Below are positions 23,488-35,595 of a DNA stretch of 64,000 bases, in pieces. Made by a program: the position numbers and the translations under genes. Each line of letters opens with the position of its first letter. Position 1 is the first letter of the stretch. Source of the DNA: Aquilaria yunnanensis (lineage: Eukaryota > Streptophyta > Magnoliopsida > Malvales > Thymelaeaceae); the NCBI GenBank assembly GCA_039654915.1, contig CM077600.1, positions 40,904,492-40,968,491 of the forward strand. The letters run 5' to 3'. The notes under the pieces are model-generated. The model had not been told where the DNA came from and did not search any database. It saw nothing but the letters and a program-made list of their open reading frames with translations.

Positions 23488-25190
23488 GTTTTGAAGTTAC
23501 CTTGTATACCAAGTTTTGCTGCCGTGTGCCTCAGATGAGGAGCAGAGATTTAGAAAAATCGTGTGCAGGTGGCGGCTATATGTATCCTAATTCAAGCTCC
23601 TTGTAGTTGTTAATTGATAATCTAAGATCAACAGTCTGGTAAGCAAAGGCAGGAGATGCTTTAAAATCCCCAAGAACCTCCGGGATTCCTTGTTGATGTT
23701 GGTTCTACTTGTGAGATAAGCCCGCAGTAGGCCCGTTGGTGTACGTATATTTTTTTAGTGCTCTCTGTTGAAAAACAAATGTTACATTTTTTTGTTCTTG
23801 ACTCATGGTTTACTTTCCTTGATAAAGCTTTTGAAAATCTTTAATAAAACGATGTATGAGCCGATGTGAAAAAGAAAATATGCTTATGCAAGTTTTTGAT
23901 ATTTTATTTTCAGTATTAGTTTCTGTCGTTAGATTATAGGAACAGTAATGACGGGGATTATTTCGGTACAAAATTGAATAGAATTTTGCAAATTATTTAC
24001 TTCTGATATATATGAATGAGATTTAGGAGATAGGAGAATCGAGCTTCCTATTTCATAATAACAATTTCAAACTTTAACCGTTAAGGTATACTTACATGTT
24101 TGATCATGTATAAAATTGATTTAACATACATTCATCTGAAAATGGTCAGATTTGTATTCAAATGAATATAAATTTTCATGTGAGATCAAAGTAAAATACT
24201 TATTTGGTTTTGTCTAAAAAATAAAGGAAAACCACTAAGTCACTTTAGCGGGTCGAATTGTATTTTGGTGGCTACGAATACGAACACAGATGAATTCTCT
24301 ACGGGTTGCAGTTGCAGAGCAAAATGGCGCCTTTTTGTTGTCTTCTTTTGCGGTTTCATTCAGTTTTCTTTCTGTTCTCTCCTCTCAATAATCTCGAACC
24401 CAATTGCCTGTCTCTCTGGATTTTTGTTCCATGAAAGATTCAATCCTGAGGGAAGTTGGATTACCAACAAGTCGTCAACTTCCCTGCCTCAGAATTCCTG
24501 GTTTTTCGTAATTTTCGGGGCTTACCCACTTCCGAATCTGCCCAGCAACCCAACTGCTAACAAATTCCATATTTTTATAGAGTTTTCAGGGATTTTTTTA
24601 GGTTTTTCAATTCCCTTTCTGTTACTCTCGTCTCTTTTCTACTTGCCAAGATGTTACCGGTGTTTTTGTTGATGATCTTGTTGGTCATCAACCGAAAGAC
24701 AGGAAGACGAAAAGGAAGGGAGAGGGACAAGTTCGATTTTCCTTTCCGTTTTCCTCCGGAAAATATCAAGTCAGTACGATTTCTGATCTGGCTTGCTCGT
24801 CCGCTTCTGTTTTCCTACCTTCCTTTCTGCTCTCATTTCTTCCACTGTTTAGCTGTTCGTTCTGAGATGTGACCGTTGGTGGTGCCATTATTCTGGAGAT
24901 TGTTGTGATCCTATATATTGTTGTACGTAACATTACATTACCTTGGCCTTTGCTTTTGGGACAGTATTCAGAACTCATTTGAAAAATATTCACAACTTGT
25001 TCCCGATCTATTCGCTCAATGCCTTTTGTTAGTCTGTTGAATGCTTCTGGCTGCATATAAGGGAATTGAGATCGTAAGTGCTTGATCACAGGGGCCTTCT
25101 TCTCTCTCCCTCTTTCTTGAGGGTCAAGGTAATGCATCTGGTGTGTTGAGTACAAAACAAGAAGATCGATTTAGCTGAAGGGGTGATATT
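23488..25190. other. QTRT2 3' end and leader of the kinase gene
   Basis: The first part is the QTRT2 3' untranslated region. The pyrimidine-rich part from about 24265 to 25190 likely holds the promoter and 5' leader of the kinase gene. An open frame at 24265-24672 has no recognisable domain and was not called. Confidence 0.4.
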
Positions 25191-27562
25191 ATGGGCTGCA
25201 TACACTCGAAGGAAGTGGCTGCAGTGATTGTTGAAGAAAAGGCAAGGGAGTTTGGAGGTCGAATCATAACGAAGAAGGAAACAGATAAGACAACAATTGA
25301 TGGTCGTTACAAGGGAGGAGTGGCACCAGTTGTAAGTGAAGGGGAAGGGCAGGCATTTCTGGCTAGGATTGGTAGCACCCCCGGCAGTGCCAAAGCCGAA
25401 CTCGTTGCTGCTGGTTGGCCCTCCTGGCTTACTTCAGTTGCAAGCGAAGCGGTAGCAGGGTGGCTTCCACTGCAGGCAGAGTCCTTTGAGAAGTTTGATA
25501 AAGTGAGTCTCAGTAATGCCTCTTCTCATTTGATTTTCCATCTCTATTAGATGTTATTTCTGAAGAGTGAGCTGAATATACATGCAGATTGGTCAAGGAA
25601 CCTATAGTAGTGTCTATAAGGCCCGTGAGCTTGGAACTGGCAGAATTGTTGCTATGAAGAAGGTCCGTTTCGTAAATATGGATCCTGAAAGTGTCGGCTT
25701 TATGGCGAGGGAAATCCTAATTTTGCGTAGACTCAATCATCCAAATGTCATGAAACTTGAGGGCATAGTAACCTCATCCGTGTCTTGCAGCTTGTACCTG
25801 GTCTTTGAGTACATGGAGCATGATCTTGCTGGGCTTGCAGCGACCCCGGGCATTAAGTTCAATGAACCGCAGGTATACATATGATCCTTCCTTCTGTATG
25901 TTAGTGTTTGGTTTTCATTACCTGTTCTCAAGTATATTTGTAACTTGAGGAATGAGAATATGCTTGTTGTAGTCTTACATGGTGACTGTGTATATGGCTT
26001 CTGACTGCAGATTAAATGCTATATGCAACAATTACTTTCCGGACTAGAACACTGCCATAGACAGGGAGTCCTGCACAGAGATCTCAAAGGATCCAACCTT
26101 CTAATTACCAACAATGGGCTTCTCAAAATTGCAGACTTTGGTCTGGCGACCTTTTTCCAACCCGATCAAAACCAGCAGTTAACAAGTCGTGTGGTAACTC
26201 TTTGGTACAGAGCGCCTGAGCTTTTACTCGGTGCTACAGACTACGGGGCAGCAATAGATTTGTGGAGTGTAGGTTGTATACTTGCAGAAATGTTTGCTGG
26301 GAAGCCTATCATGCCCGGAAGAACGGAGGTGGAGCAAATGCACAAGATTTTTAAGCTGTGTGGATCACCAAGTGAGAGCTACTGGAGAAAAAAGAAATTT
26401 CCTCATGCAACTAGTTTCAAACCTCAGCAACGTTATAAACGTTGCATTTCTGAGATGTTCATGAGCTTTCCTGATACTGCAATAGCTCTTGTTGACACAC
26501 TTCTCGCGATAGAACCAGAGAATCGAGGAGCAGCTGCTTCAGCACTTAAAAGTCGGGTACGTTTGGCATTCACTCGTAACCATCTGCTTAATTATCACAT
26601 GTTTTCCTTTCCTTTTTGGTTAACATTTGATTAAGTGCCATCAGTTCTTCTGGTCATTATCAAGAAATGTTAAAACTCACTCTTTTTTCTGGGTGTGTGT
26701 GTTTCCTATATATCCAGTTTTTCACAACCAAGCCCTTCCCCTGTCATCCAGCAACTTTACCAAAGTATGCCCCGAGCAAAGAACTAGATATCAAGCGCCG
26801 TAATGAGGAAGCACAAAGGTATTCCCCAGGTTGATGCATTTGTACTGCGTAATTTCAACCAAGTGTTACTCAGTTAAGGAATATAGTAGTGGACTTGGTT
26901 CTAACCAGCAACTTCTACCATGGCATAACTTGAATCGTCTCCTTTAAATTCAGACTAATAGCAGAGGCTGTGAGAGGACGTGGACCAGAATCCGTCAGAA
27001 GACGTTCAAGAGATTTTAAGAGAGTGACATCACCAGAGCCAGAATTCATTTCTCAGGGACCGCCAAGAACAAGCACCAGTAGTCAAGTGCACGAGGATCG
27101 CATCTCTCATCCTAGAACACCCAGAAAAACCATGCATGCCAATTGCCTTGCTTATTCAACTTCTATGATTCACCCCCGCACATCAGGATCCTGGAATAAA
27201 TGCACCACCCTCCATGTGAGAAATGAAGCAGAGCCCAACATACAAAACTCACCTCTGTTAAAATCAGCCAGCAGGTCTTTTAACAATCCAACACTGTCAG
27301 AAAAAGAATCAAAAGTGGTAATGAATCTGACATTTTCAGCAACCACTATTCCATTCTGTTTGTAGCTTTGTTAGGCAACTGTTTATCATTCGTCCTATTG
27401 TTACAGGGTCATGCACCAAGGAAAAGCATGCTCCATTACTCTGGACCGTTGGTGCCTCCTGGTGGAAATATTGAGGACATTCTTAAAGAGCACGAGAGAC
27501 TGATCCGGGAAGCTGTTCGAAAGGCGCGTTGTGACAAGCCCGGGGGGCAGCACAAGTTATGA
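25191..27562 (+). CDS. CDK-like Ser/Thr protein kinase, N-myristoylation type
   Basis: Protein kinase of the plant CDK-like group related to Arabidopsis At1g54610. Six exons: 25191-25502, 25588-25872, 26011-26556, 26718-26818, 26954-27317, 27407-27562, giving 587 residues. The N-terminus MGCIHSKE is a classic N-myristoylation/palmitoylation signal, so plasma-membrane attachment is inferred. GWPSWLTSVASEAVAGWLP precedes the kinase domain (about 105-390), a family hallmark. Kinase motifs: IGQGTYSSVY, VAMKK with Lys128, FMAREI (cyclin-helix position), HRDLKGSN with Asp223, DFG with Asp241, TLWYRAPE. All catalytic residues are present. The C-terminal third is basic and Ser/Arg-rich, ending with a conserved HYSGPLVPPGGNIEDIL tail. 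Cyclin dependence is unknown. Confidence 0.93.
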
Positions 27563-28098
27563 CTGGTTGAATTGTTAATTTCCAAATGCAAAGGCACGCT
27601 GGTTGAGCCTTGTGGCATCATGTCCAGATCGTACATAACCCAGGTGGCCACAGATCCGATCCCTCCCACTAAATTCACCAGCAGATGAAGATGCAGAAGA
27701 ATCGAGATGCATTTGTATATCATGAGCAAAAGAGGTTATAGGAGAAGAGAAACCTGCACATGTATCGAATGGTAGTCTGGCAGGGTACAATTGAACGGTG
27801 GTCTGAGAAAGCAATAAGAATGTGAATAAAGTTGAGTAAACAAAATTTGCCATCCGCAAATGCTCATGCATAGTCACATGCTTATGAGGTTCCAATAAAA
27901 TTGTTCAACTATGCGGAGAATCCATTGTTTGGAGGAAAAATCTATGGTTGAATCGAGCTTCCATAAACAAAAAAATGAGTAAAAAAAAAATTGAACTCAT
28001 TTTAGTTAAGAAGTGGTTCCATAATACAGAGGCGCATAATCACAGTTTTCTACATCAGTTTATTGGGAGATTGTGGTTTTAGTGGTCCGGGAGAGATA
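27563..28098. other. Spacer between convergent kinase and NDUFAF5 genes
   Basis: Holds both 3' untranslated regions. No coding frame with similarity. Confidence 0.45.
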
Positions 28099-31000
28099 TC
28101 AAGCAGCTCCGCTTCCAAATTGCTTCTGCAGATCTTTGAAGGATACAGTGGCAGAACCCCTCGTTTTAGCCTTCTGTTGAGAAGGATGTTCTCTCCAACC
28201 AGTCATATATATAACCTGCAATTGCAAAGAAATATTGCACAGCACAAAATTTCTGAAGCCCCATGTACAAACTCAATCTTGACTAGACAAACTTTGCTAT
28301 ACTTGGTGCTGATTTTTTTTTTGCCTTTTTCTCATTGTTCATTGAAATGAACAATTCCAAGTAATACCCAACTATTGAAATGATGTGTACTAGTAGTTGT
28401 TCAAGCCAAAGAGAAATGAAAATGAAAACCTAGCAGAAAACCATATTTCAGATATATAATGAAGATATATTTCTCATGACCTTCACAATACCGGATTCCC
28501 ATTCCTGACTTGGAATCATAACTAACCTGGAATGTTGCAGGGATGCAGCCATCTTCAGCTGCAAACATCGAATTGTAAATAGCAGCAGTTGCCAGAGCTG
28601 TTTCTCTTTTCAGAATCTGGTTTAGAGGAAGGCATTATACATCAACCAAACTAGAACCATGGGCCCAGTTTAATGCCATACAATACTCATATAAGAGGGA
28701 GTTATCCAGAAGAATGCCGTACATTGTTTCTCTGCAAAAGTGCATTAGTTTCACCCATAGCACGCAAATGTTCAATAAGATCCAAGGCTGCATGCAGAGA
28801 TAAAGAAACAAAATAATTATACCAGATAAAAGTTTTCAAGAGACAGAGAAAACATGAACAAATATATCATAGAAGTGAAATCTAAGACTAGTCCAAATGG
28901 TCAAGTGCCATGAAAGGCTAACAAATGGTATGGGACCAATGTCCACAAAAAACAAAATGTACTTGGCAAGCAAAAGTAAATTTTTTTAATGCTAGTCTGA
29001 TATCTTCATACAATTTCACTAGGATGCAGTTGAGAAACTAGATATGCTACTAGCTGTTTAGCTCCAAAGTAGATTTCCAAATGAGACTTCGCTTAAAATA
29101 GTGAACAATAACTTCTCACCGCTACTATATTTGACCACATATTCATCTACATCCACACCAGGAAGGGTGAATCCTGCCCTTGTTAGTAGATTGCCAGCAT
29201 CCCTAACCTAGGAACGAGAGTAATTGTCACTTTCAGGTTCAAAAGGACATTATACATACAGATCTACAAATTGTATGCATGGATATGTATGTATGTTATT
29301 CTCAGTATTGTCTGCACAAAATTCAAGGTACAAGCAATTACCAATGAATAAGGTGCGGTAAAAGCTAAGGCAAAACCTAAGCTTGAATGCTTGATTGGAA
29401 GAGCTAATGCATGGTGTGTTCACTGACAAAGCAGAGGGACCGGGATGTTCCCAAAGGGAGTGCTACACAAATGAGAAATATGTTTTTTGTGAACTAAAAC
29501 AGCCTCATGTGATCTGAGAGTAAAAAAAAACCTCTATTCAATTAACATAAAAAAACTAAAAAAGGATTCCCTTGTATGCCGTGGTCCCATAATGATTGGC
29601 ATAGTTAAAAATTATTGCATCCCAAAATGAATGACACACTTTCTTTTTTATACAGTTCTTTCCCATTTCACCCATGTTACTAAATCATATTCCTATTTAG
29701 AATGACCTTTTGTTTCATGTGATTGAGTTAACGGTAATCATGAGAAACCATACAAACTATGCTTATGTGACATTAAATTTTTTATATTTATGAAAAATGA
29801 AATGAGTCAACCATTTTGGGATGGAGGCAGTAATTGGTAACATTCAAAGAAGAGCAACCACTGCAGGAAGATCCTTTCAAAAGTGTATAGATGGTGGTTA
29901 GTTATGTTCATTGAAAAGTTTGAAATTATCAAGCATAAGAGTTAGAAATTTGATATTGTTACACATAACATTCTAAAATATGAAACCATTAAGTCATTAA
30001 CATAACATTAAAAATTGAAACTATTAAGTGTACAAGTTAGAAATTTGATACCGTTACATGGAACATTCTAATGTATAAAACAGAATCAATGACATAGCAA
30101 TTAGATACATAAAATTCAAATGTAACAGAAATCAAATCACATCAGATCACTTCATATATATTACAATAGAAGACTGGAATTAGAAACGACGGTTCTTTAT
30201 AGCATCACATTCAACAACCAAAGGCACCAGCATGGAGGCAAACATCTTAATAAGATTTTCAATCTATGGCCCTACCAGCAGAGGGAAAAGAATGTGAGAG
30301 CAACTAGGAATTAAAGTAGAAGTACAACATTTCTAGTTTGTTGTAAATGATTTCACTTCCATCTCAGTTTAACTAAACATTTTCCGGTGTTTCAAGAATG
30401 AATTTGAAAGAAGAGCTCAAACATTTGCAACACAAATTATGAAAGTTTCCAAGCATGAATCTCACCATCCACAAATCAACTCTAGATTCTCAATTAAAAT
30501 CTCTTTTTTCTCAATGGCAGAAGAACAATGAAGAGAAAGATGATCAAATAAGCCAAGGATGAGAAATCCTCCCTCAGAAGGACATGAAACTAACATCATT
30601 TCAAAAGGCTCCTAACTCTTGCCCATGTTGAGAATATAAATCTTTCTTACGCACCTACAACTATAGGCCCATACAGAAGCCAGATAAATTTATTCAAAAG
30701 CTGCATACACATATTTCATCAAGTAAATGCATGAAAAAATGCAAATAAGCTGCATACCTGTGCCAAAGGTGATACATGGGGACTGATTCCTCCTTCACGT
30801 TCCATTTGAGCCACTGTGCATGCTATTCTAAGCTCCCTGTTCTCAATATCAAGCCATACCATTAAATTTAGGAATCAATAAGAAAAAGAATGCAGTTTTA
30901 GTAAGCTTCCAGCTGAAAAGGAAAAGACACACTAAACCAACTTTAATGTTTCTCCTCCAAGAATAGCGGCTAAGAATAGACCATCTGGCTTCAATGCCAA

Positions 31001-33221
31001 TTTACACTGCCATAGTAAATAATCTGGTAAGGGCATGAATAATCTAAATATGCTATATGAATTTTTAACTATGAAATCAACATGAAAACTGCATTTAAAA
31101 AATGATGATAGTGAATTTCTTGAATGTGTTTGGAACATTAGCAAAAGAAGAATACTGCAGTATATCTCAATTTCCAACAGCACCAAGCTTCGCACCAATA
31201 TATCAAATAGGCAATGCCGAAGACACACGTGATATTCTATATTGATCAAGACGCAAGCATACATGGAAAAGAATCATCAAGTTAAAAGTAAGCATTGCAA
31301 CTTGACACCTAGAACAATAATTAGTGACAACATTTTTTCCTTTTTAACAATATGCCCTTGGGCACACCAGTTTCATTGCTTTGAAAATATTTCAATGCTA
31401 CTTTTGAGCTAAGATATCTCCTACATTCATTCACGCATTTTTTTCCGCATCTGACAAGTATTCAAATGATAATATCACGTCATTTTCTCTAATTGAAAAA
31501 ACTATTTTTCAACCACCTATAAGAACAGATATTTCAATCTAAACTGACCCTATTTTTTATCTTGTTAAGACAAAGGATTTAAAGAACAAATGACAATTCT
31601 CTTTGGTTACAAATTGAAAAATCAAGTACAATTGGCCAAAAGATAAGAGATCTCTTAAAATGATATTCACCCAATTTTATGCTTAAACCCTAACCTCTCT
31701 TCATCAATTCTGTGCGACCACAAGCATATCTATTCAACCCAAAGGAAATCATGATAGGACAAGGAAAAATGGCACCCAGTACTGACATGAAAGTTTCAAG
31801 CAACAATTGAAGAGGGAAAAAGCACATGCCTGTATCATGGCTCCTGGAAGGTCATTTGTCCAGTGAAGTCCCAAGCAACTGATTATCAGATCTACTGAAC
31901 TTCACATCCACAAGTATAAACCATTACAACCGAAATTTAACTGTGAGATAGAGAGACAGAGAGAGCAGCACCTTTCTTTGATGGGAAGAAACTCCTCATC
32001 ACCAACCACATATGATGTTTCAATATCTTCATTCTGAGAATCTAACTGAGAATCTCTACATAGCTTTATCATATCGTACGAGGTATCCATCATTATCAGC
32101 TTCTCCATCCCACCTGAGGGTACAAAGTTCTCTATACACTATTAGACAAGTAAAAATAAAATTATTTGCAGTATACGTGTTTTCAGCTAAATACAATTTC
32201 CCATTCTTAGAAATCACCTATTACACTAGAAAACAACTATTTCAACAGTTCCCTGCTTTACTAGAAATCAAATACATTATTCTGAGGCATGGAATTGAAT
32301 GCATTTTAGGAAATCAGCTCAAAAAAATAAAAGATAAAAAAAAAATCAAATAGATTAACGAGGTACAAAGGCCTTCATTCGTGAGGAAACGATTTCACTT
32401 GGAAAACTCGTTTTAAGCATGCAAAATCTTCATTTATAACCAACATAAGTCACTTCATATATCTGAATCATCTCAAATATACAGCTAAAATAACTACTAT
32501 ACAAAGGGCCTTAGTTGACCATAGTATAATGTCATTGGTTATGTTGATGTTACTTCGGAAACATTAAATAACAACTTCGCTATCAATATTGATTCAAGTC
32601 TTTGTATAGTTGATGTAGAAATTATGGGAAAATCTCACCTCGACCCCTTAACAACCTCCTCACCGTGTGCAAAGAACCTCCCAAACATAAAGCTGTTGGA
32701 AATGTCTTGGTACAGTCCTACAAGAGACAAAAGAATAGCCCAGTGTTTGGGCTCAGTGTTTAGTAGATTAATGTTTTTTTTTTCTTTAATTTATTTCTCC
32801 TGCACAAAAAAGCTAATTAACACAGGAGGATTAAAAAAAAAAACAGTCTGTTACCTCTAATCGATCCAAAAGATTCTCAGCTACAGCATTCACAAACGAG
32901 TCATTTGGGCGCGATAACCAGGCAGCTCGATCTCGCTGACAACAGAAAGAATTGGACAGAAAGAAAGTTTAATAGCTTATAGAGGGGCTCTGAATCAGAA
33001 GAAAGCAAAAATTGGGAAGATTGGGAGGAGGAGGGGACGATCACCTGGCGGCGTTTCAAATCGCGGTCAAATATCTTAACTTTGGAAGTTGTAGGTTGAA
33101 AGGGTTCGCCATTGTCGGTGGAGAGAGAACGGGACAATGAGCAGCGGACGGCTAGAGTCTCTGTGTATCGTATTCCCCATAAGAATGAACTACTCCGAAA
33201 CAATGAAGACGCCCTCATCAT
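28099..33221 (-). CDS. NDUFAF5: NDUFAF5-like complex I assembly methyltransferase
   Basis: Mitochondrial homologue of NDUFAF5 (Arabidopsis At1g22800 type), which in animals hydroxylates an arginine of subunit NDUFS7 during complex I assembly. Eleven minus-strand exons: 33221-33045, 32935-32855, 32717-32639, 32113-31972, 31899-31830, 31006-30942, 30836-30758, 29207-29120, 28787-28723, 28616-28527, 28215-28099; 350 residues. The N-terminus is rich in Arg/Ser without acids, a presequence type. Then [17 protein letters not shown], the family start; [76 protein letters not shown]. The SAM motif I position reads ALCLGGS rather than DLGCGxG. Exon 5 ends with a GC donor. Confidence 0.93.
29615..29830. 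mobile_element. Stowaway-like MITE in NDUFAF5 intron 7
   Basis: The inner terminal word CATCCCAAAATG at left is inverted at right as CATTTTGGGATGGAGGCAG, followed by TA; the left outer bases have decayed. About 215 bases, lying between exons 7 and 8. Confidence 0.6.
31824..31829 (-). promoter_or_regulatory. GC splice donor in NDUFAF5 intron 5
   Basis: The exon ends ATACAG and the intron starts GCATGT; the next exon resumes in frame after GGCAG. GC-AG introns are a known minor class spliced by the major spliceosome. No GT alternative nearby keeps the conserved frame. Confidence 0.7.
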
Positions 33222-33513
33222 CCTCTTCTTCTTCTTTCTCGTAACGTTTTCCGGTCGCCGCGTCGGTGGCTAGAAGAAATCAATGGCTCAGACCGTCAAG
33301 AGAACTGGAGGAGCCAATTTGTAATTTTCAGCTACTTCTCCTAAAGCCCTGTAGTCCAACTTAAAGTACGGGCGCCGTGTTGATACTGGGCACTTTTTGG
33401 CAATTCCTCAAACTTTCTATGTTATATCAGTTAAGGACCCAATTTAAGGAAAAATTAAAAAAGGCCCTCAGATATTTTGCAACCAAAGCAACCTCTTGTC
33501 CCGGTTTACAGGT
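33222..33513. other. NDUFAF5 promoter side and start of repeat block
   Basis: CT-rich leader next to the start codon of the minus-strand gene, then unclassified sequence leading into the satellite. No clear TATA box. Confidence 0.35.
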
Positions 33514-34010
33514 TAGTTGGAGTGGTAGCAATTTATAGTTGGAGTGTTACCAATATATGGTTCATGTGGTACCAAAATATGGTTCAAGTGGTGTGGTATA
33601 TCATGATAAGGTTATTTTGGTACCATGTATAGTTCCATTGGTACCAAGATATGATGTGGTAGCAAGTTATATGGTTCATGTGATATAAAGATATGGTTCC
33701 AATGGTACCAAGATATAGTTTTAATGATACCAATATATGATTTGAATTGTGCCAATATATGGTTCTAGTGGTACTAAAATATGGTTCAAGTGGTGTTGTA
33801 TCAACGTAGGTTATACCAGTACCCATATATAGTTGAAATGGTACCAAGATATGGTTGAAGTAGTACTAAGATACGGTTAAAGTGGTACCAAGTTATGATT
33901 CAACTGATATCAATGCATGGTTTGTGCAGTACCAAGATATGGTTTTAGTGATACCAAAATATGGTTATAGTGATACCAAGATATGATTGTAGTGATGCTA
34001 AGTTATCAAT
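33514..34010. repeat. 22-bp satellite array, left block
   Basis: Degenerate tandem units of 22 bases with a consensus near GTGGTACCAAGATATGGTTA plus two variable bases. Most units keep GGTACCAA and ATATGGTT. The array continues at 35596 after an inserted CACTA element. Confidence 0.85.
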
Positions 34011-35595
34011 CACTACTAAAAAACATGCATTTTTTAATAGCCAAATTTTCAGCGGCTTAAGAGTCGTTGGAAAAAAGGAGAAGAATTTTCAACGGCCTGG
34101 CCGTTGGAAATTTTGAAAACCATATTTTCTAACGGCCTAGCAGTTGAAAATTTCTAATGCGTTGAGTCGTTGGAAATCTGGCTGTTTGAAACTTCAAAAT
34201 TTCAATTTCCAACGTGAAGGGCATTGGAAAAGTGTGCTAGTAAACCAATAAATTTCACAATTGTAGAAAGTAAAGTAGTATTTTAAAAATATTTTATAAT
34301 AATAATAAATAATAATAATAATAATATACATATTTATGAACCTATTTATAATTATAAATATATCATAATATACATACATACATTCATATATATATATATA
34401 TTATATCATAATGTATCATAATAATATTGTAACGCTATGGCCGTTGGAAAAAAGGTGCTATTCATACAATAAATTTTAAAATTTTATATTGTAAAGTAAT
34501 ATTTTTAAAACATTTTTCACATATAATAATAAGAATAATATATGATGTATAATATACATATATTATATAATTATACGCATCATATATATCATATATATTA
34601 TACTATAATGTATCATATATTATAATGTATGTAACATATATATTAATATATACATCATGACCTAGCCCCCATCCCTTCTTCAACTCCACAATTTGCTACT
34701 GCCCCTCATCTCTCTCATCCCTCTACGTCCTTGCCATTTCTCGGCCCTTTCCGTTGGTGTCATTGTCCTCTCGGCCTTTCCTTCTCGCCATCCTCTTGGT
34801 CTCTCTGTCTCGCAGCCCATTCCGTCTCGCCATCCTTCATCCTCTCTCCGTCTCTCGACCTTCCATTTCTCATCTTCATCGCCTCGTTGTCCTCATTTTC
34901 TCTCCATCACCGTTGCTGTCACTGTCACTATCCCTCATCCTTTTCGTTGCCTTGCCATCCTTTTTTGTCCTCTCTCGGTCTTTGTCGTTCGCTTATTCGC
35001 TATTTGCCTCCCACCCGCCTCGTTCTTCTTTCCTAGTCGTTTGCTGCTTCTCGTCACTGTTGGCTTCTCCTCAGTGTCCGCCTTGGCTCCTTGTCCTCTT
35101 TGCTCGTCCACCCTCCGCTTTCCTAGATCTATGTTTTGTAGTTATGACTTTGTTGTGGTTGTTTTAATTTTTTTGATTTTGAAATTTTATTTTATTTTAT
35201 TTTACAATTTTGTAATTTTGTGAATCTTGTGTTTTGAATTTTATAAATATAAAATATAGTATTTCTTAATATAAAAATATATATTTTTATAAATATAAAA
35301 ATAAATTTAGTAATATATAAAACATATTATCAGTAGTTTTATAAATATATATATATATATTTATTTTTTTAGACTAAGTTTCCAATGGCATGAACATTAG
35401 AAATTTCCATTAAAGTTAGAAATTTCCAACTACTCATTTTCCAATAGTCAGCCATTGGTAATACCAACAGCAAAAAAAAAAAACTATTGGGAAATTTTTT
35501 TCCAACGCATCATTTTCCAATGCACTTACTTCCAACGGCCTAACGTTGGAAAATCTAGTTGGAAAAGATTGTTGCAAAATATTTTTTTTTTTAGT
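34011..35595. mobile_element. Non-autonomous CACTA element inside the satellite
   Basis: Starts CACTACTAAAAAACATGC and ends in a T-run followed by TTAGT. Subterminal words CAACGGCCTGGCCGTTGG and CCAACGGCC...CGTTGGAAAA recur near both ends. AAT occurs just before (34008-34010) and just after (35596-35598), fitting a 3-bp duplication if the last four bases (AGTG) of the right end were lost. Removing the element restores a plausible satellite unit. The interior has two related AT-rich segments (from about 34215 and 34439) and a CT-rich tract (34680-35150) but no transposase. Confidence 0.75.

Noticed and set aside
24265..24672. 135-residue open frame before the kinase gene
   Set aside because: Phe/Ser-rich, from T-rich leader-like DNA, with no similarity; more likely 5' flank or leader of the kinase gene.
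34693..35223. Three overlapping plus-strand open frames (up to 176 residues) in the CACTA insert
   Set aside because: The tract is nearly pure C/T on this strand, so stop codons are rare in all three frames at once. No domain, signal or codon pattern is visible.
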